Origin: Miscanthus floridulus
Lineage: Eukaryota > Streptophyta > Magnoliopsida > Poales > Poaceae
Direction: 5' to 3'
DNA: 64,000 bases
Assembly (NCBI RefSeq): GCF_019320115.1
Contig: NC_089589.1
Location: 22,777,265-22,841,264, forward strand
Of the stretch, positions 9,995 to 21,425 are shown in pieces. Position 1 is the stretch's first letter. Each line of letters begins with the position of its first letter. The translations under genes were made by a program, and so were the position numbers. The notes under the pieces are model-generated. The model did no database searches, was not told the DNA's origin, and saw only the letters and a program-made list of their open reading frames with translations.

Positions 9995-12112
9995 GCTTTC
10001 TTGGAGCATTCATTTGGCGCGGCTGCTAGAGGGTCGAGTCGGATGCCGTGTCCCTGCAGCAAATGTGACAACCGTGTAAGAAAGAATAGGAAGAACGTGG
10101 GGGAAGATCTTTGCAAGTATGGATTCACGCCAAACTATACCTGCTGGATCCACCATGGTGAAGCCGATCGTATTAGAGAGGAGGTGGTGAGACCATGCCT
10201 TGAGGCTTTCGATGGAGATGCGGGGTTAGCAGACTGGATGGATGACTTTCAGGAGGCACGGTTCGGTGAAGGATTAGAGGACGAGCCAGAGGAATCCACA
10301 AAGACGTACTGCGATATGCTGTCTTCGGCACAGAAGCCCCTTCACGAAAAGACAATGGTTTCGCAACTGGATGCCATTGGACACCTAATGGCGTTCAAGT
10401 CGCAGTGTAGCATGAGTCGAGACAACTTCGATGGTATGTTGGCAGTTGTTGGATCCCTGCTTCCGGAGGGTCACATTCTACTGAAGAACTTGTATGAGTC
10501 ACAGAAACTTCTTCGTGCCCTTAAGATGCCGTATGAGCACATACATGCTTGTCCGAATGGTTGCGTCCTATTTAGGAAAGATCACGAGAAAGCAACGCAC
10601 TGTCCAAAGTGCAAATCCTCTAGGTATCTGGAGGTCGACACTAGTGATGGCAAGAAGGAACAGCTTGGTATCCCCGTGAAGGTCCTACGGTACCTTCCTG
10701 TCATACCGAGGATCCAACGGCTGTACATGACAGAGGAGTCCGCGAAACAGATGACATGGCACAAACATGGCAAAAGATACAATGCTGACAAGATGGTACA
10801 CCCATCGGATGGCGATGCATGGACCCATTTTGATGGCATACATCATGGTAAAGCTGAGGAGGCTCGGAATGTACGTGTAGCGCTAGCAACAGATGGGTTC
10901 AACCCCTATGGATTGCTGGCGGCCCCGTACACTTGTTGGCCCGTGTTCGTGATCCCCCTCAATCTCCCCCCGGGCATCATGTTTCAACCCAAGAACGTAT
11001 TCTTGTCACTGATAATTCCTGGACACCCGGGGAACAAGATGGGTTTGTTCATGGAGCCTCTCATTGATGAATTGATCCTTGCTTGGGAAAAGGGGGTACT
11101 GACATATGACCGAGCTACAAAGAAGAACTTCACAGTGCATGTGTGGTACCACTACTCCCTGCATGACTTCCTGGCGTATGGCATATTCCGCGCGTGGTGT
11201 GTTCACGGGAAGTTTCCATGCCCAATATGCAAGACAGCTGTGAGGTTCACTTGGATGAAGAGGGGTGACAAGTTTTCTTCGTTTGACCAACATCGTCAAT
11301 TCCTCCCTCTTGACCATCCATTTAGACGAGACGTCAAGAACTTTAGGAAAGGGGTTCAAGTCACCGACCCTGCACCTCAGATGATGACTGGTGCCGAGGT
11401 CCGTGCTGAGATAGAGGCTCTCAATGATGATAAAGAGAAAGGTGGTTTTATTGGATATGGTGAGGAACACCAGTGGACTCATAAATCGGGCTTGACTAGG
11501 CTCCCCTATTTCAATGACCTTCTTGTTCCACACAACATTGATGTAATGCACACAAAAAAGAATATCATCGAGGCGCTTTTTGCAACACTCATGGACATTC
11601 CTGATAAGTCAAAGGACAATGTTAAGGCTAGACTAGACCTGGCAACGATGTGCGATAGGCCAAAGTAAGTGATGAAGCCTCCCGCGCCCGACAAGAAATG
11701 GAGAAGGACTCCGGTCGATTTCGTCTTGAAAAATGACCAAAGGAAGGAAGTACTGCAGTGGATCCAGACGTGATGGGCATGCGGTGAATTTGAGTAGGGG
11801 AGTGAACTTGTCCACTATGCGAGTCTTAGGGATGAAAAGTCATGACTACCACATATGGATTGAGCGGCTCCTTCCTGCGATGACCCGGGGATACGTCCCT
11901 GAGCATGTGTGGCGCGTGCTGGCAGAGTTGAGCTATTTCTTCCGCCAGCTTTGTGCCAAGGAGTTATCTCGGGGCATGATTGATGACTTGGAGAAAGTGG
12001 CACATGTGTTGCTCTCCAAGTTGGAGAAGATCTTCCCACCTGGCTTCTTCCTGGCGATGCAGCATCTGATTTTGCACCTATCGTACGAGGCACGAATGGG
12101 GAGGCGGCGATA
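9995..12112 (+). pseudogene. CACTA TNP2-type transposase, broken
   Basis: Catalyses excision and integration in En/Spm (CACTA) elements. The main frame runs to 11668. It shows the cysteine-rich N-terminal block CPCSKCDNRV, LATDGFNPYG, CWPVFVIPLNLPP, an HNIDVMH block, and a C-terminal DUF4218-like part (GMKSHDYHIWIERLLP, FFRQLCAKELS, LEKIFPPGFF, HLILHLSYEARMG). A TAA at 11666-11668 interrupts the protein; the family usually continues here. A small deletion near 11770 shifts the frame, so the C-terminal half is read separately at about 11775-12112. The conserved E of the VMHxEKN block is K here (VMHTKKN). The frame then runs straight into proline-rich sequence of the second gene, implying an internal deletion. 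The first 15 residues of the open frame are filler, not transposase. Confidence 0.9.
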
Positions 12113-14060
12113 GCGACACCAGGGGGTTCCACTAGCACTGCCTCTGGCTCTACCTCGTTGGGAGTCTACTTGCGCGGGCTCTCGCAGCTCCCAGTGCGGC
12201 CGATCCCACTTCACCAGCGCCCGGTGATTCGACCCAGCGGCGACAAGTATTATTTCACTACTATTTCATATGACATATTGAAAATCGAACTGCATCTCCA
12301 CAATTCTTCTTAATGACTCTTGCAGCAACTGGGAAGTTGTGTCCGGAATGGGCCGGCACATCAATGGCACCCTAGGCCTTCTGATTCGGCAGCACTACCC
12401 TGGCATGGTCACCTACGCCTCGGTGACTTCGCCGCCCTAGACGTGGGACCACTTCTACGCCGCCGAGGACAGCGAGTTCGGCAACATTGCGGCGCGGATC
12501 AAGGCCGAGTTCTGGGTGAGTCTTCATCGCACTAAATTGGTCAATACTACGCATTCATTGGTCGTTATTGAAATAATGAAACGATACATGATGTCTGTAT
12601 GCACGACTTCTTTAGGTGCGACGAAGGGTTTGAGGACCCGGCGGCGCGAGTGCAGGACAAGGTCTGTAGGTCCTGACTCTCGGACCTGTACTACGAGACG
12701 CGGCTCCAGTGCATCATCAACTACAGCACCGACGTCCTTGGTCAGGTGGTGAGGAAGGCCGATGCCAGGACCAGGACGCTCACCAAGGACTAGTACCTCT
12801 TGGTAAGTACGAAACATTAATACTGACTCCTTCCATGAAGAATAGGTAGGCTTCATTTCATCTTCTGACATATCAATAACTTGATGGCATGCAGCAATGT
12901 CCTGATTGGTGCGCCAGGCACCGCCTCTACTGGGAGGCCATTGTGGATAGGTGGCTCTCGGAGGAGTGGGCGGAGAAGCACAACATCCGTCGGGACTGCC
13001 GCCTGTAGATAGGTGGGGCGCCACACCACCAGAGCAACCGGAGCATCAGCGCGTACGCCGAGACATGGGTAATCTTCTTTGTGTTTTCATCTTTATTTAT
13101 TTATTCTAACGCTCAATTCTCATTACTTGTGATCATCTTTGTGTTTTCCTCGCAGTCCCAGGCGCACCAAGGCCAGGAATGCAACGAGTTCATGGCGTAC
13201 GCCCTGGCACACAAGGGCAAGGCGACGGCCCCGGAAGTCACCTACAACCCGACGGATGGGCCCGAGGCGTACACCAGCGCGAGCGTCCACAGCAAGCTTA
13301 GCGAGTACACCTCGACGGCCCACGAGCGCCATGGGGAGGACTTCGATCCGGCCACCCAGCCCATGGACACAGACCTCCTGATGAGGCTGGGAGGAGGGAA
13401 GCAGCATGGTCGGTACTGGATGGCGGACTGCACAATCGACTCCGCCTCTGTTCCCAACCTCGCCGAGATTCGAGCAAGGAGCATGAGCTCCTCCCTCCCC
13501 ATACGCTCTCGGCAGCAGAGCTCACAGCAGCAGATGGTGGAACTCCAGGTTAATACTGTTTTATTCGTCGTTCATTGCTTTTACACATCTACCTTGCCTT
13601 TGCATTGTTTAAACATTGCGGGTGGAATGTTGCAGGCCAATTTGCAAAGGTTGGAGGCCCAGCAGGCGGCCTAGGCGGAGGCCTATCGGCTGGAGATGGA
13701 GGCTATACAAGCCTAGAGGGCGGCCGAGACGCAGAGGTTGTAGGACATGTTCAGCTTCATGGCGAGCCTTCAGACCTTGCCAGGTGTGGTCGTGCCCCAA
13801 TCGCTGCTCGCTCCAGTTGTGGCTCCTCCTTCTTCTGTAGGGACTCTGGTGAGTATATATGGTTGTTTATTCCTTTTGTTTGTGCGGCCCTCCTGTAGAT
13901 ACTCATGAATTCGCTTCTCCTTTGTGCAGCAACAGTCAGTGGGTTCGAACCCGACTCCTCACGGTGGCCCTTCTCCACAGGCCGGGTGGACAATTGGCCC
14001 TCCTCAAGGTGGCAGTTCACACTCCGGGTGGGGAGGCTGGCAGTAGGTACCGTTTATTTG
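12113..14060 (+). pseudogene. CACTA TNPA-like second gene (Transposase_24 type), broken
   Basis: The second gene of a CACTA element, related to proteins that bind the subterminal repeats. Exon-like pieces lie at about 12320-12515 (containing HYPGMVTYA and EDSEFGNIAARIKAEFW), 12615-12800 (ETRLQCIINYSTDVLGQVV), 12895-13070 (YWEAIVDRWLSEEW), 13155-13550 (NEFMAYALAHKGKAT, SVHSKLSEYTS, GGGKQHGRYWMADCTID) and 13634 onward (glutamine/alanine-rich coiled-coil tail). GT/AG borders are visible for several. In-frame stops occur in the second and third pieces (for example TAG where a CTG codon is expected before TWDHF, TGA after DKVCRS, and TAG after LTKD), so it cannot make an intact protein. Confidence 0.8.
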
Positions 14061-14359
14061 TTTCTTTTCATGTTGCATGGACTTGTGTTAGACTTAGCCT
14101 TATGTTGGACTACTACTAGAGACATATATATATATATTGTGATGGATATTGTCATGGATGATGCGAATGTATGATGGATTATGGACAATGGATTTGTATG
14201 TGATGTATTCTGGATGGTGGATGTGTATGTGATGGGTTATGGATGTGTATGTGATGGAATATGGATGTGTATGTGATATATCCTGTGTTGTGTGTTGATA
14301 TATATGTGATTTCTTTGTTTGCGCTGATGGAAAGCAAAAAACAAAAAAAATAGCATTTT

Positions 14360-14813
14360 TCCCCTCTTTGCCGAGTGCCACACTCGGCAAAGAGGGCTTC
14401 GCCGAGTGCCGTGACCATGGCACTCGGCAAAGCTGGGAAGCAGAGACCCAATTTCCCAGCTTTGCCGAGTGCCAGAGCCATGGCACTCGGCAAAGATTTT
14501 TTTTTTAAAAAAAAGAAAAAATTCATTTGCCGAGTGCAAGAGTATAGCACTCGGCAAAGAATTTAAAAAAAAAGGAAAATTCTTTGCCGAGTGCCGCTGA
14601 GGTGGCACTCGACAAAGAGGCCGTCAGATTTGACGTCGGTTTTTTTTTCCGAGTGCTGACGTGACACTCGGCAAAGGCTTTACCGAGTGCCTGATATGTG
14701 GCACTCGGCAAAGAAACCTTTGCCGACTGCTCTTTGCCGAGTGCGGCACTCGGCAAAGCCTTTGCCGAGTGCAATAGGGGAAGCACTCGGCAAAGAGCCC
14801 GTCTGCAGTAGTG
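14360..14813 (+). repeat. CACTA-1 3' subterminal repeats and terminus
   Basis: About a dozen copies of TTTGCCGAGTGCC and its reverse complement GGCACTCGGCAAA, arranged as inverted pairs around short A-rich or T-rich spacers, ending with CTGCAGTAGTG at 14813. In CACTA elements these subterminal repeats are the binding sites of the element's DNA-binding protein. The same family word appears in CACTA-4 (39285-39790 and 42286-42425). Confidence 0.9.
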
Positions 14814-15506
14814 TTAGTTCCCGTGCCCAAACCTAAAACGTCCGCTATTTTTGGGACGGAGGGCGTACATTTGTATATATTTGTCTATTAATTAATCAAG
14901 CACTAAAAATCTTCCTTAACAAACCACAACTAAATAATGATACCGACAAATTTATTTTGAATTACATTTATAAGACATGGGAATACAATTTGTAAGTTTT
15001 TATTTTAAATAAGTTTATAAATTTTGACTAAATTATTATGTCATATCAATACTAGTAATTTAATTTTAATTATTTTTTATCTCTCTAAAATAATATTACT
15101 ACATAAATAACTTTTAGATGACGCAAAAATTCAATATCTTAAGTGCCATAGTGCAGGCTGAGCCGATAGTTCATGCCATTTTAGTAAAATAAAATTTTGA
15201 ATAAAAGCTATAATAAATATGGAGTGACTATAAACTTTTGGTAGACAATACAGTGACTGTAAAATAAAAGAACTGATAATGATAGAGTGACTGACAAATG
15301 CCGTATGTGATAAACAATTATACAATTATTACTAGTTCCACCGTAGTGCTATACATATTACATATACAATTATTTTTCCTCTCTCTCCTGGTACATCGGT
15401 CATAGGCTTAGAACGAATGTCGTACGTGATTTTGCTTCTGATTAGGACCAAATGCGTATATATATCAAAATATTCCGTTTAATTAACTGACGAAAGCTGC
15501 TTCCAG
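14814..15506 (+). other. NLR copy B intron 1 remnant and exon 2 acceptor
   Basis: From about 14880 the sequence is homologous to intron 1 of copy E (58490-58743, then 59025-59075, then 59866-60122). It lacks both the Tourist MITE (empty TTA site at 15139-15141) and the CACTA-like insertion found in E. The first 60 bases contain gggacggaggg, which resembles one end of a Stowaway MITE, but the other end is not seen. Exon 2 follows a TTCCAG acceptor at 15506. Confidence 0.7.
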
Positions 15507-17605
15507 GTGGTGGGAAATGAAAATAATGATGAACTAAAGGTTGATACATTGAAGGACATTGGAATGTCGATTATAGCAAAATGTGATGGTTTGCCTCTCG
15601 CAGTCAAAGTAATAGGTGGCCTGCTCCGCCAAAGAAACACAAGGCGAAGCGACTGGAAAAATGTCCTAAATGATTCTACATGGTCAGTATCCCAAATGCC
15701 TGAAGAGCTAAACTATGCAGTATATCTTAGCTTTCAAGATTTGCATCCTCATTTGATGTCTTGCTTTCTGCACTACGCACTCCTCCCCAAGAACACAGTG
15801 TTCAGGTATCACCGCATTTTTGCTATGTGGATTAGTGAAGGATTTGTTCATGGAAACTCACAAGATTTAGAAGTATTAGGAAAAGAATACTATGACCAGT
15901 TAATTACTAGGAATCTTCTAGAGCCTGATCAAAGGTACACAGACCAAATAGTTTGCAATATGTATGATGTTGTTCGCTCATTCGCTCAGTATTTCACTAG
16001 AGATGAAGCATTGATAGCTCACAAAAGTGAGGCTGGCCTTACCAATAATATGAACCCACAAAATGTTATTCAGTTATCACTAGAAACCAAAAAAATTAGA
16101 CCCAAATGAGCTAGGGTGGAGTTCTCTACAAGCACATATATCACTACGAACACTGATTTTAGTTGGGGAAATAAAGATCAACCCAGGTGATTCACTGTCA
16201 TCTTTTCGATGTTTGCGGACCTTACATATAGAAGATGGAAATTTTGATGCATTGTCTAAATCATTGGTCCAACTCAAACACTTGAGGTATTTGTCCCTAG
16301 ATGGCACTGACACATCTAGGCTGCCAGAAAAAATAGACATGATGCAATTCTTGCAGTTCATTGACCTTTCTAACTGTGGAAGTCTGACGAAGCTTCCTGT
16401 GGGCATTGGAAAGTTACGTCAGCTGAGGTATCTAAGCCTTCTTGGCTCAGGTATAAACAATATACCCAGGGGCTTCGGCGGCCTAGCTAATTTGAGGTTA
16501 TTGATGGGGTTTCCAGCCCACATGGAGGGTGATTGGTGTAGTTTGGAAGAATTAGGATCCCTTAACCTGCTCATGCGTCTTCATATATATGGCCTAGACA
16601 ATGTATCTTCTTCCTCATTTGCTATAAAGGCCAGGCTTGGTGAAAAGGTGTGCCTCAGCTATCTGTACTTACAGTGTACTAGTGGACATGGAGGTGCTCA
16701 TCAGTTGGTAAAACATGAAGAGCAGCAACAAATCGAGAAGGTGTTTGATGAGCTCTGCCCTCCGCCTTGCTTAGAAAATCTTGAAATCAATGGGTACTTT
16801 AGTCAACGACTTCCGAAGTGGATGACGTCGACAGCAATTGTGTCCCTTGGAAACCTGTGGATTCTAGTCATAGAAGATTTGCCTTATTGCACGGAGATAC
16901 CTGATGGCTTGTGCCAGCTCCCCAGCTTGGAGTTGCTACAAATTTTTGAAGCCCCAGCCATCAAGCGTGTTGGGCCAGAGTTCTTACTACCACACCAACA
17001 TGACCACCCAAGCGCTATGGAAAACTTTGGTTCTGATTTGCAAATTCGGGTGGATCTGTGTCCTGGCCTGGAGAGGATCAGTAATCTGCCAAAATTGCAG
17101 TATCTCGTGATCGTAGCATGCCCAGAGATGAAGGTGATAGATGGTTTGCCTGCACTTCAGAGACTCGAGCTGGAGGACTACCACATGAAAACACTCCCTG
17201 TATACTTGTGGAACGTAAACCCAAGGGATTTACTTCTACTCTGCGCCGCCTCGCTGCTTGCTTCCATAGCTAAAGGGAAATCTAGCCCTGAGTGGGACAA
17301 GTTTAGCCATATCAAGCAGGTCAACGCATATGCACATTATGACAACAACATTCGAAGGAAGTGGCACGTGAAGTACACGAGAGATCCTTTCAGCTTCAAG
17401 TCAAACATCAGCTCCTCTGCTGACGCTTCAGGTAAATTAACACAACTGCTGCGTTATATGTTGCATACTTAGTACCTTTCTTGCTCTTGGAATTTCTTGT
17501 TACCTGACTAGACGGGCTGTTTCAGGGGATGAAACGAAGGAGGAGTTATTGAACAAAGTGGAGGAAGTTTCAAGGGAAGTCATCATGGTACAACAGAGGG
17601 AGTAA
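15507..17605 (+). pseudogene. NLR copy B: ARC/LRR exons, frameshifted
   Basis: Second and third exons of a CC-NB-ARC-LRR resistance gene. Exon 2 (15507-17431) begins VVGNENNDELKVD and contains GLPL (CDGLPLAVKVIGGLL), the RNBS-D-like block LMSCFLHYALLPK, LRRs and the tail [19 protein letters not shown]. The MHD motif reads MYD (15960-15968); changes in this motif can alter NLR autoinhibition, but here the gene is broken. A one-base gain in the A-run near 16088-16094 ends the first frame at 16109, and the LRR frame resumes (16213-17472). The last intron (GT at 17432, AG at 17525) leads to exon 3, which ends VEEVSREVIMVQQRE then TAA at 17603-17605. No P-loop exon exists upstream; CACTA-1 occupies that place. 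Confidence 0.9.
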
Positions 17606-18224
17606 CAATCAAGTATGCTACTCCAAGAATATTATTATTACTACATACGTCGATTAGATAATGCATAAAAGACCTTGCCTGCAGGTGGCAGTGCCCATCT
17701 GTTACCTGCCGCTTAGACAAAAAGGAAGCTTGGAGGCTGGAGCTATCATCGCTTTGGCCAAAGAAGAAGCAATGGAGCCGATTACTGCACTGCGGGTCGT
17801 CGTGAGGCAGTCAGATGTTGGATTTGAATGAGTCTTTTTATTCGAATCTGTGTTACTGTGGATGCAGTTTAACACCTGAGAATAGAGAACCATGTACATA
17901 TAATTAAGTTGGGAGTCGTTACAAAACAAATGTTATGATACAGCTTATTCCGGCTTGCGGCCGGATTCATTGTGATCCTGAAAATGTAGCTTGGCAACTA
18001 AATGTACATGTATGCTGCCAGCGCCATGAGAATGCAGCTAACGAGGCTCCCTTCAGTTTTTGGATAAGTAGGAATAATACCCATTTATGGGGTTATGTTT
18101 GGTAGAAGGTCTCGATGACATGCCTAGTAAAGAGGTTTTGCCTAGAAAAAAGTTGATGAGTACTGCCTAGCGTGGTAAGATCAAAAGAAGTCTATTTAGT
18201 TGGAAGCCTATATTCAGAATGCTT

Positions 18225-18268
<44 letters not shown>

Positions 18269-18545
18269 CACTTTTGTATTATTGTCTTTACATGCATGAC
18301 TAATGAAATATACTTCTATTTTGTTGATATGAGAAAAATAGGAACTAGTAAATCAGCTAATCACGGCACTTAGTCCAGCTAGCCAGTCCAGGCAACACTC
18401 TAGCCAGAGCTAGCCGCTCGATAATCGTCGGCCTGGGTCTGGGTGAGCAAGCGTGTGTCTCGTGCATGTAGAATGAAGCTGTTGACGAATGCAACCAAAC
18501 GCTCAAGGTACAAGGCCCAGCTCAGCGATGTAACAGCTCCTGGTC
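17606..18545 (+). other. NLR copy B 3' flank with (GA)n microsatellite
   Basis: The typical downstream module of this NLR family. It includes the candidate downstream exon after CCTGCAG (about 17687-17831, with LEAGAIIALAKEEAMEPITA and RVVVRQSDVG), then 3' flank, a perfect (GA)n run at about 18229-18266, and a conserved flank ending at the junction with fragment C at about 18548. The same order of blocks recurs after copies C and D. Confidence 0.75.
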
Positions 18546-18548
18546 GTG

Positions 18549-19066
18549 CTATGTAGAAAGCTGGAGAGGATCAGTAACCTACCAAATTTGCAGAACCTTG
18601 ATATCAGGTCGTGCCCAAAGTGGAAGGTGCTAGAGGGTTTGCCTGCACTTCAGAAACTATGGCTGGAGGACTACGACGTGGAAACAGTCCCTGGATATTT
18701 GCAGGACGTAAAGCCAAGGCATTTGGATCTAGACTGTGATGTCCTGTTGCTCACTTCCATAGCTAAAGGAAAATCTAGCCCTGAGTGGGACAAGTTTAGC
18801 CATATCAAGCAGGTCAATGCATATGCAGATGATAATGACAACAACATTCAAAGGAAGTGGTACGTGAAGTACACGAGAGATCCTTTTAGCTTCAAGACAA
18901 ACATCAGCCCCTCTGCTGACGCTTCAGATAAATTAACACAATACTGCTGCTATATATGTTATGCTGATTACCTTTCTTGCTCTTGGAATTTTTCGTTATT
19001 TGACTAGACATGCCGTTTCAGGGGATGAAACGAAGGAGGTGTTATTGGACAAAGTGGAGCAAGTTT
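18549..19066 (+). pseudogene. NLR C-terminal LRR fragment (copy C)
   Basis: Only the last LRRs and tail of an NLR. It starts abruptly with [13 protein letters not shown], directly fused to the 3' flank of copy B, and continues through [20 protein letters not shown] to [19 protein letters not shown] and [17 protein letters not shown]. The last intron has lost its donor (cttcagATaaat instead of GT), so the frame runs on to a stop at 19007. Exon 3 follows an AG near 19020 and ends VEQV-TGA. This fragment is the closest match to the C-terminal tract of copy E (61675-61960), although the rest of E matches the left arm. Confidence 0.85.
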
Positions 19067-19932
19067 GAAGGGAAGTCATCATGGAACAACAGAGGGAGTA
19101 ACAATCAAGTATGCATGCTACTCCGAGACTATTATTACTACTACTACATACGTGTAGCACTATCGATTATGTAGTGCAATAAAGACCTTGCCTGCAGGTA
19201 GAGTGCCCGTTTGTTATTACTACATACGCATGGACAAAAAGGAACCTTGGAGGCTGAAGCTATCATCGCTTTGACCCAAGAAGAAGAAGCAATGGAGCCG
19301 ATTGCTGCGCTGCGGGTCGTCGTGAGGCAGTCAGATGTTGGACACTGCAAATAAATACAAGGAGACTAGAATGCGATGTGATGTGAATTAGTTTTCTTTT
19401 ATTCGAATCTGTGTTACTGTGGATGCAGTTTATACTTTATACCACCTGAGAATAGAGAGCCATGCATGTACACATATATTATAAAGTTGTGAGTGGTTAC
19501 AAAACAAATGTTATGATACAGCTTATTCCGTCTTGCGGATTCATTATTGTGAGGATGAAAATGCAGCTTGCCAACTAATGTATGTACATGTATGCTGCCA
19601 GCGCCATGAGAATGCAGCTTGCCAACGAGGCTCCCTTCAGTTTTTGGCATAAGTCGGAATAATGCCCATTTATGGGTTTATGTTTGGTAGAAGGTCTCGA
19701 TGACTTGCGTAGTAAAGAGTTTTTGCCTAGAAACTTGATGAGTATTGCGTAGCGTGGTAGTAAGATGAAAAGAAGTCTATTTAATTGGAAGCCTGTATTT
19801 AGAATGCTTATATACGAGAGAGAGAGAAAAAAGTGTCACTTTTGTATTGTCTTTACATGCATGACTAATGAAATACTTGTATTTTGTTGATATGAGAAAA
19901 ATAGGAACCAGTCAATCAACTAATCACGGCAC
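19067..19932 (+). other. NLR copy C 3' flank
   Basis: Downstream module homologous to the flanks of copies B and D, with the candidate downstream exon. In this copy the exon gains 3 bp in an AAG run, and an upstream 5-bp change puts the beginning out of frame. The GA microsatellite is short here (about 19818-19828). The LINE insertion begins at 19933. No independent gene seen. Confidence 0.65.
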
Positions 19933-20165
19933 ACCTTCCCTGGCACGTTGTATGAATAAGTTCAAGACGGAGTTCGCCTTAGTTGTGCTAAGGACGCGTT
20001 CTAATTTTCATCTGGCAGTAGATGAATGGCTAGTCTCCCTTTTGTAATTGCCCTGATATTTTTCCTTACTTTGTTGTATCCTTATTTTGTACTTGACAAC
20101 AGCTTTTTTTTTCTAATATATGCGACCAGTAGGGGGTAACCCCTCCTGTTTTTATCAAAAAAAAA
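19933..20165 (+). mobile_element. 5'-truncated LINE 3' end with poly-A and 15-bp TSD
   Basis: A 233-bp insertion ending in a run of about ten A, flanked by the perfect 15-bp duplication aactaatcacggcac (19918-19932 and 20166-20180). The paralogous flanks of copies B and D lack the insertion. Sequence near the end (aatatatgcgaccagtaggg and ggtaacccctcc) resembles 3' tails of grass LINEs as I remember them. Poly-A plus a long variable target duplication indicates target-primed reverse transcription. No coding sequence remains. Confidence 0.85.
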
Positions 20166-20241
20166 AACTAATCACGGCACTTAGTCCAGGCAACACTTGC
20201 AAGCGCGTGTCTCGTGCATGTAGCATGCAGCTATCAACGAA

Positions 20242-20889
20242 TGTTGGGACATGAATATGAGCCGCGGAGGTCGGTGCGCAACACAGCAAAAGGGGCTAAC
20301 GATTAACCAATTGCTGGAGTGATGTGCAGGAAGGTGAGCCAGAGGTCTTCGCTCCCGCACCACCGCCCGGCGAAGGTCGATGGGCCGCAGCGAAGGCCTG
20401 ACAGGATGGCCCGAGGCGAATGCTCTTACAATATCAGCGAAGGCGATGACCCAGGTAGCAAGACGGGAACTCAGGCGAGAGTTTCTTGGGCGGAGGTCAC
20501 AGAGGGCTCACGAGGAGCTCCGCCGGGAAGGAGGAGGCTCCCGGAGGCGATACGACGCTAGGCCATGGGCCGTCTGCAAGCCCGCGGGCGTGGCCCAAGA
20601 AGCCGAGGCGGTTCGGGACGAGAGTACCTAGATTACCCCTGGCAGTTTGCATTGGCAAGGGGATATTCCTAGAATGTGCCTTAGCTGGCTAAGGGCAAGA
20701 ATGTAAAGTAGAAAAGTAGCCAACAGTATACTATAAAAGGGGAACGAGCTCTATGCAAAGGGGGTATATATTTATGAAATCCAAATTGAGCCTGGGCCCA
20801 CCTTTCACTTCCTAAGACCTTCGCCCAGGGCATCCGGCTGGGCTGAGGCTTCACCGAATCCCACGTGCTGGAAACTTGGTTTTCCAACA
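20242..20889 (+). mobile_element. Solo LTR, 648 bp
   Basis: Begins TGTTGGGACATG, ends TTTTCCAACA (TG...CA), and is flanked by the 5-bp target duplication ACGAA (20237-20241 and 20890-20894). The flanking sequence continues uninterrupted in copies B and D. A TATA box (CTATAAAAGG, 20731-20740) lies in the expected mid-LTR place. No internal retroelement domain is present. The superfamily cannot be told from this sequence alone. Short ORFs inside it are not genes. Confidence 0.88.
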
Positions 20890-20949
20890 ACGAATGCAAG
20901 CAAACGCTCGAGGTACAGGCCGAGACCGGAGCCTGCGCAAGGCCCAGCT

Positions 20950-21425
20950 CAGCGATGTAAGCTCCTGGTCGTGCTACGTAGAAGGCAACCCAAACTAGCA
21001 ATGGTAAGAGCCTGCGAACAATGGTTTATTCGAGAATCCATGATTGTTTACAGTGACCTGCGAACAATAATTTAGACATTAATCTGTGAATATGATATAG
21101 CCGCCTGCTAGACGAGACAATGCAAGAGTACAAACTAACCTAGCAAATGACCAAGGGCTCTGTTTGCACGCAGCGGTCAATGCTGTATTCAAAAAGCGAG
21201 CTAGATGGTGAGGCAACCCAAAGCAGCACGCAATGGTAAGAGCAAGCGTGGGCAGTGACCTACGAACAATTATTATATTATATAGCCATCAATCTGAATA
21301 TGATATATACAGCCGCCTGCTGCTAGACGAGCATACAAACTAATCTAGCAAATGACCAAAGAGCTCTGATTGCACACAGCGGCCAATGCTGTATACAAAA
21401 AGCTAGCTAGATGTGTTGAGGTGGC
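20950..21425. repeat. Imperfect tandem duplication, about 210-bp unit
   Basis: Two diverged units (about 20980-21195 and 21210-21425) share ggcaacccaaa, gtgacct-cgaacaat, agccgcctgct, ctagcaaatgaccaa and gcggtcaatgctgta words. Part of a third, shorter copy appears at about 22025-22080, and another after copy D near 38640-38780. This is 3' flank of the NLR module that has been locally duplicated. No gene seen. Confidence 0.7.

Larger units (their letters stand above)
9995..14813 (+). mobile_element. CACTA-1, 5'-truncated En/Spm-type transposon
   Basis: A degenerate CACTA DNA transposon in plus orientation. It holds a TNP2-type transposase, a second TNPA/Transposase_24-type gene, a 3' block of TTTGCCGAGTGCC subterminal repeats in both orientations (about 14360-14800), and a terminal CAGTAGTG ending at 14813. 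The 5' terminus, its subterminal repeats and the first codons of the transposase are missing, cut off at the filler junction at 9994. The 3' end lies in the intron of NLR copy B, and no partner target duplication can be tested. Both genes contain stops and frameshifts. Confidence 0.85.

Noticed and set aside
14360..14800. Regularly repeated short words that could suggest a CRISPR array
   Set aside because: The repeats are in both orientations with irregular spacing inside a CACTA terminus, in a plant genome.
20319..20692. Three overlapping ORFs of 68-83 codons
   Set aside because: They are inside the 648-bp solo LTR, upstream of its TATA box, and show no gag-like motif.
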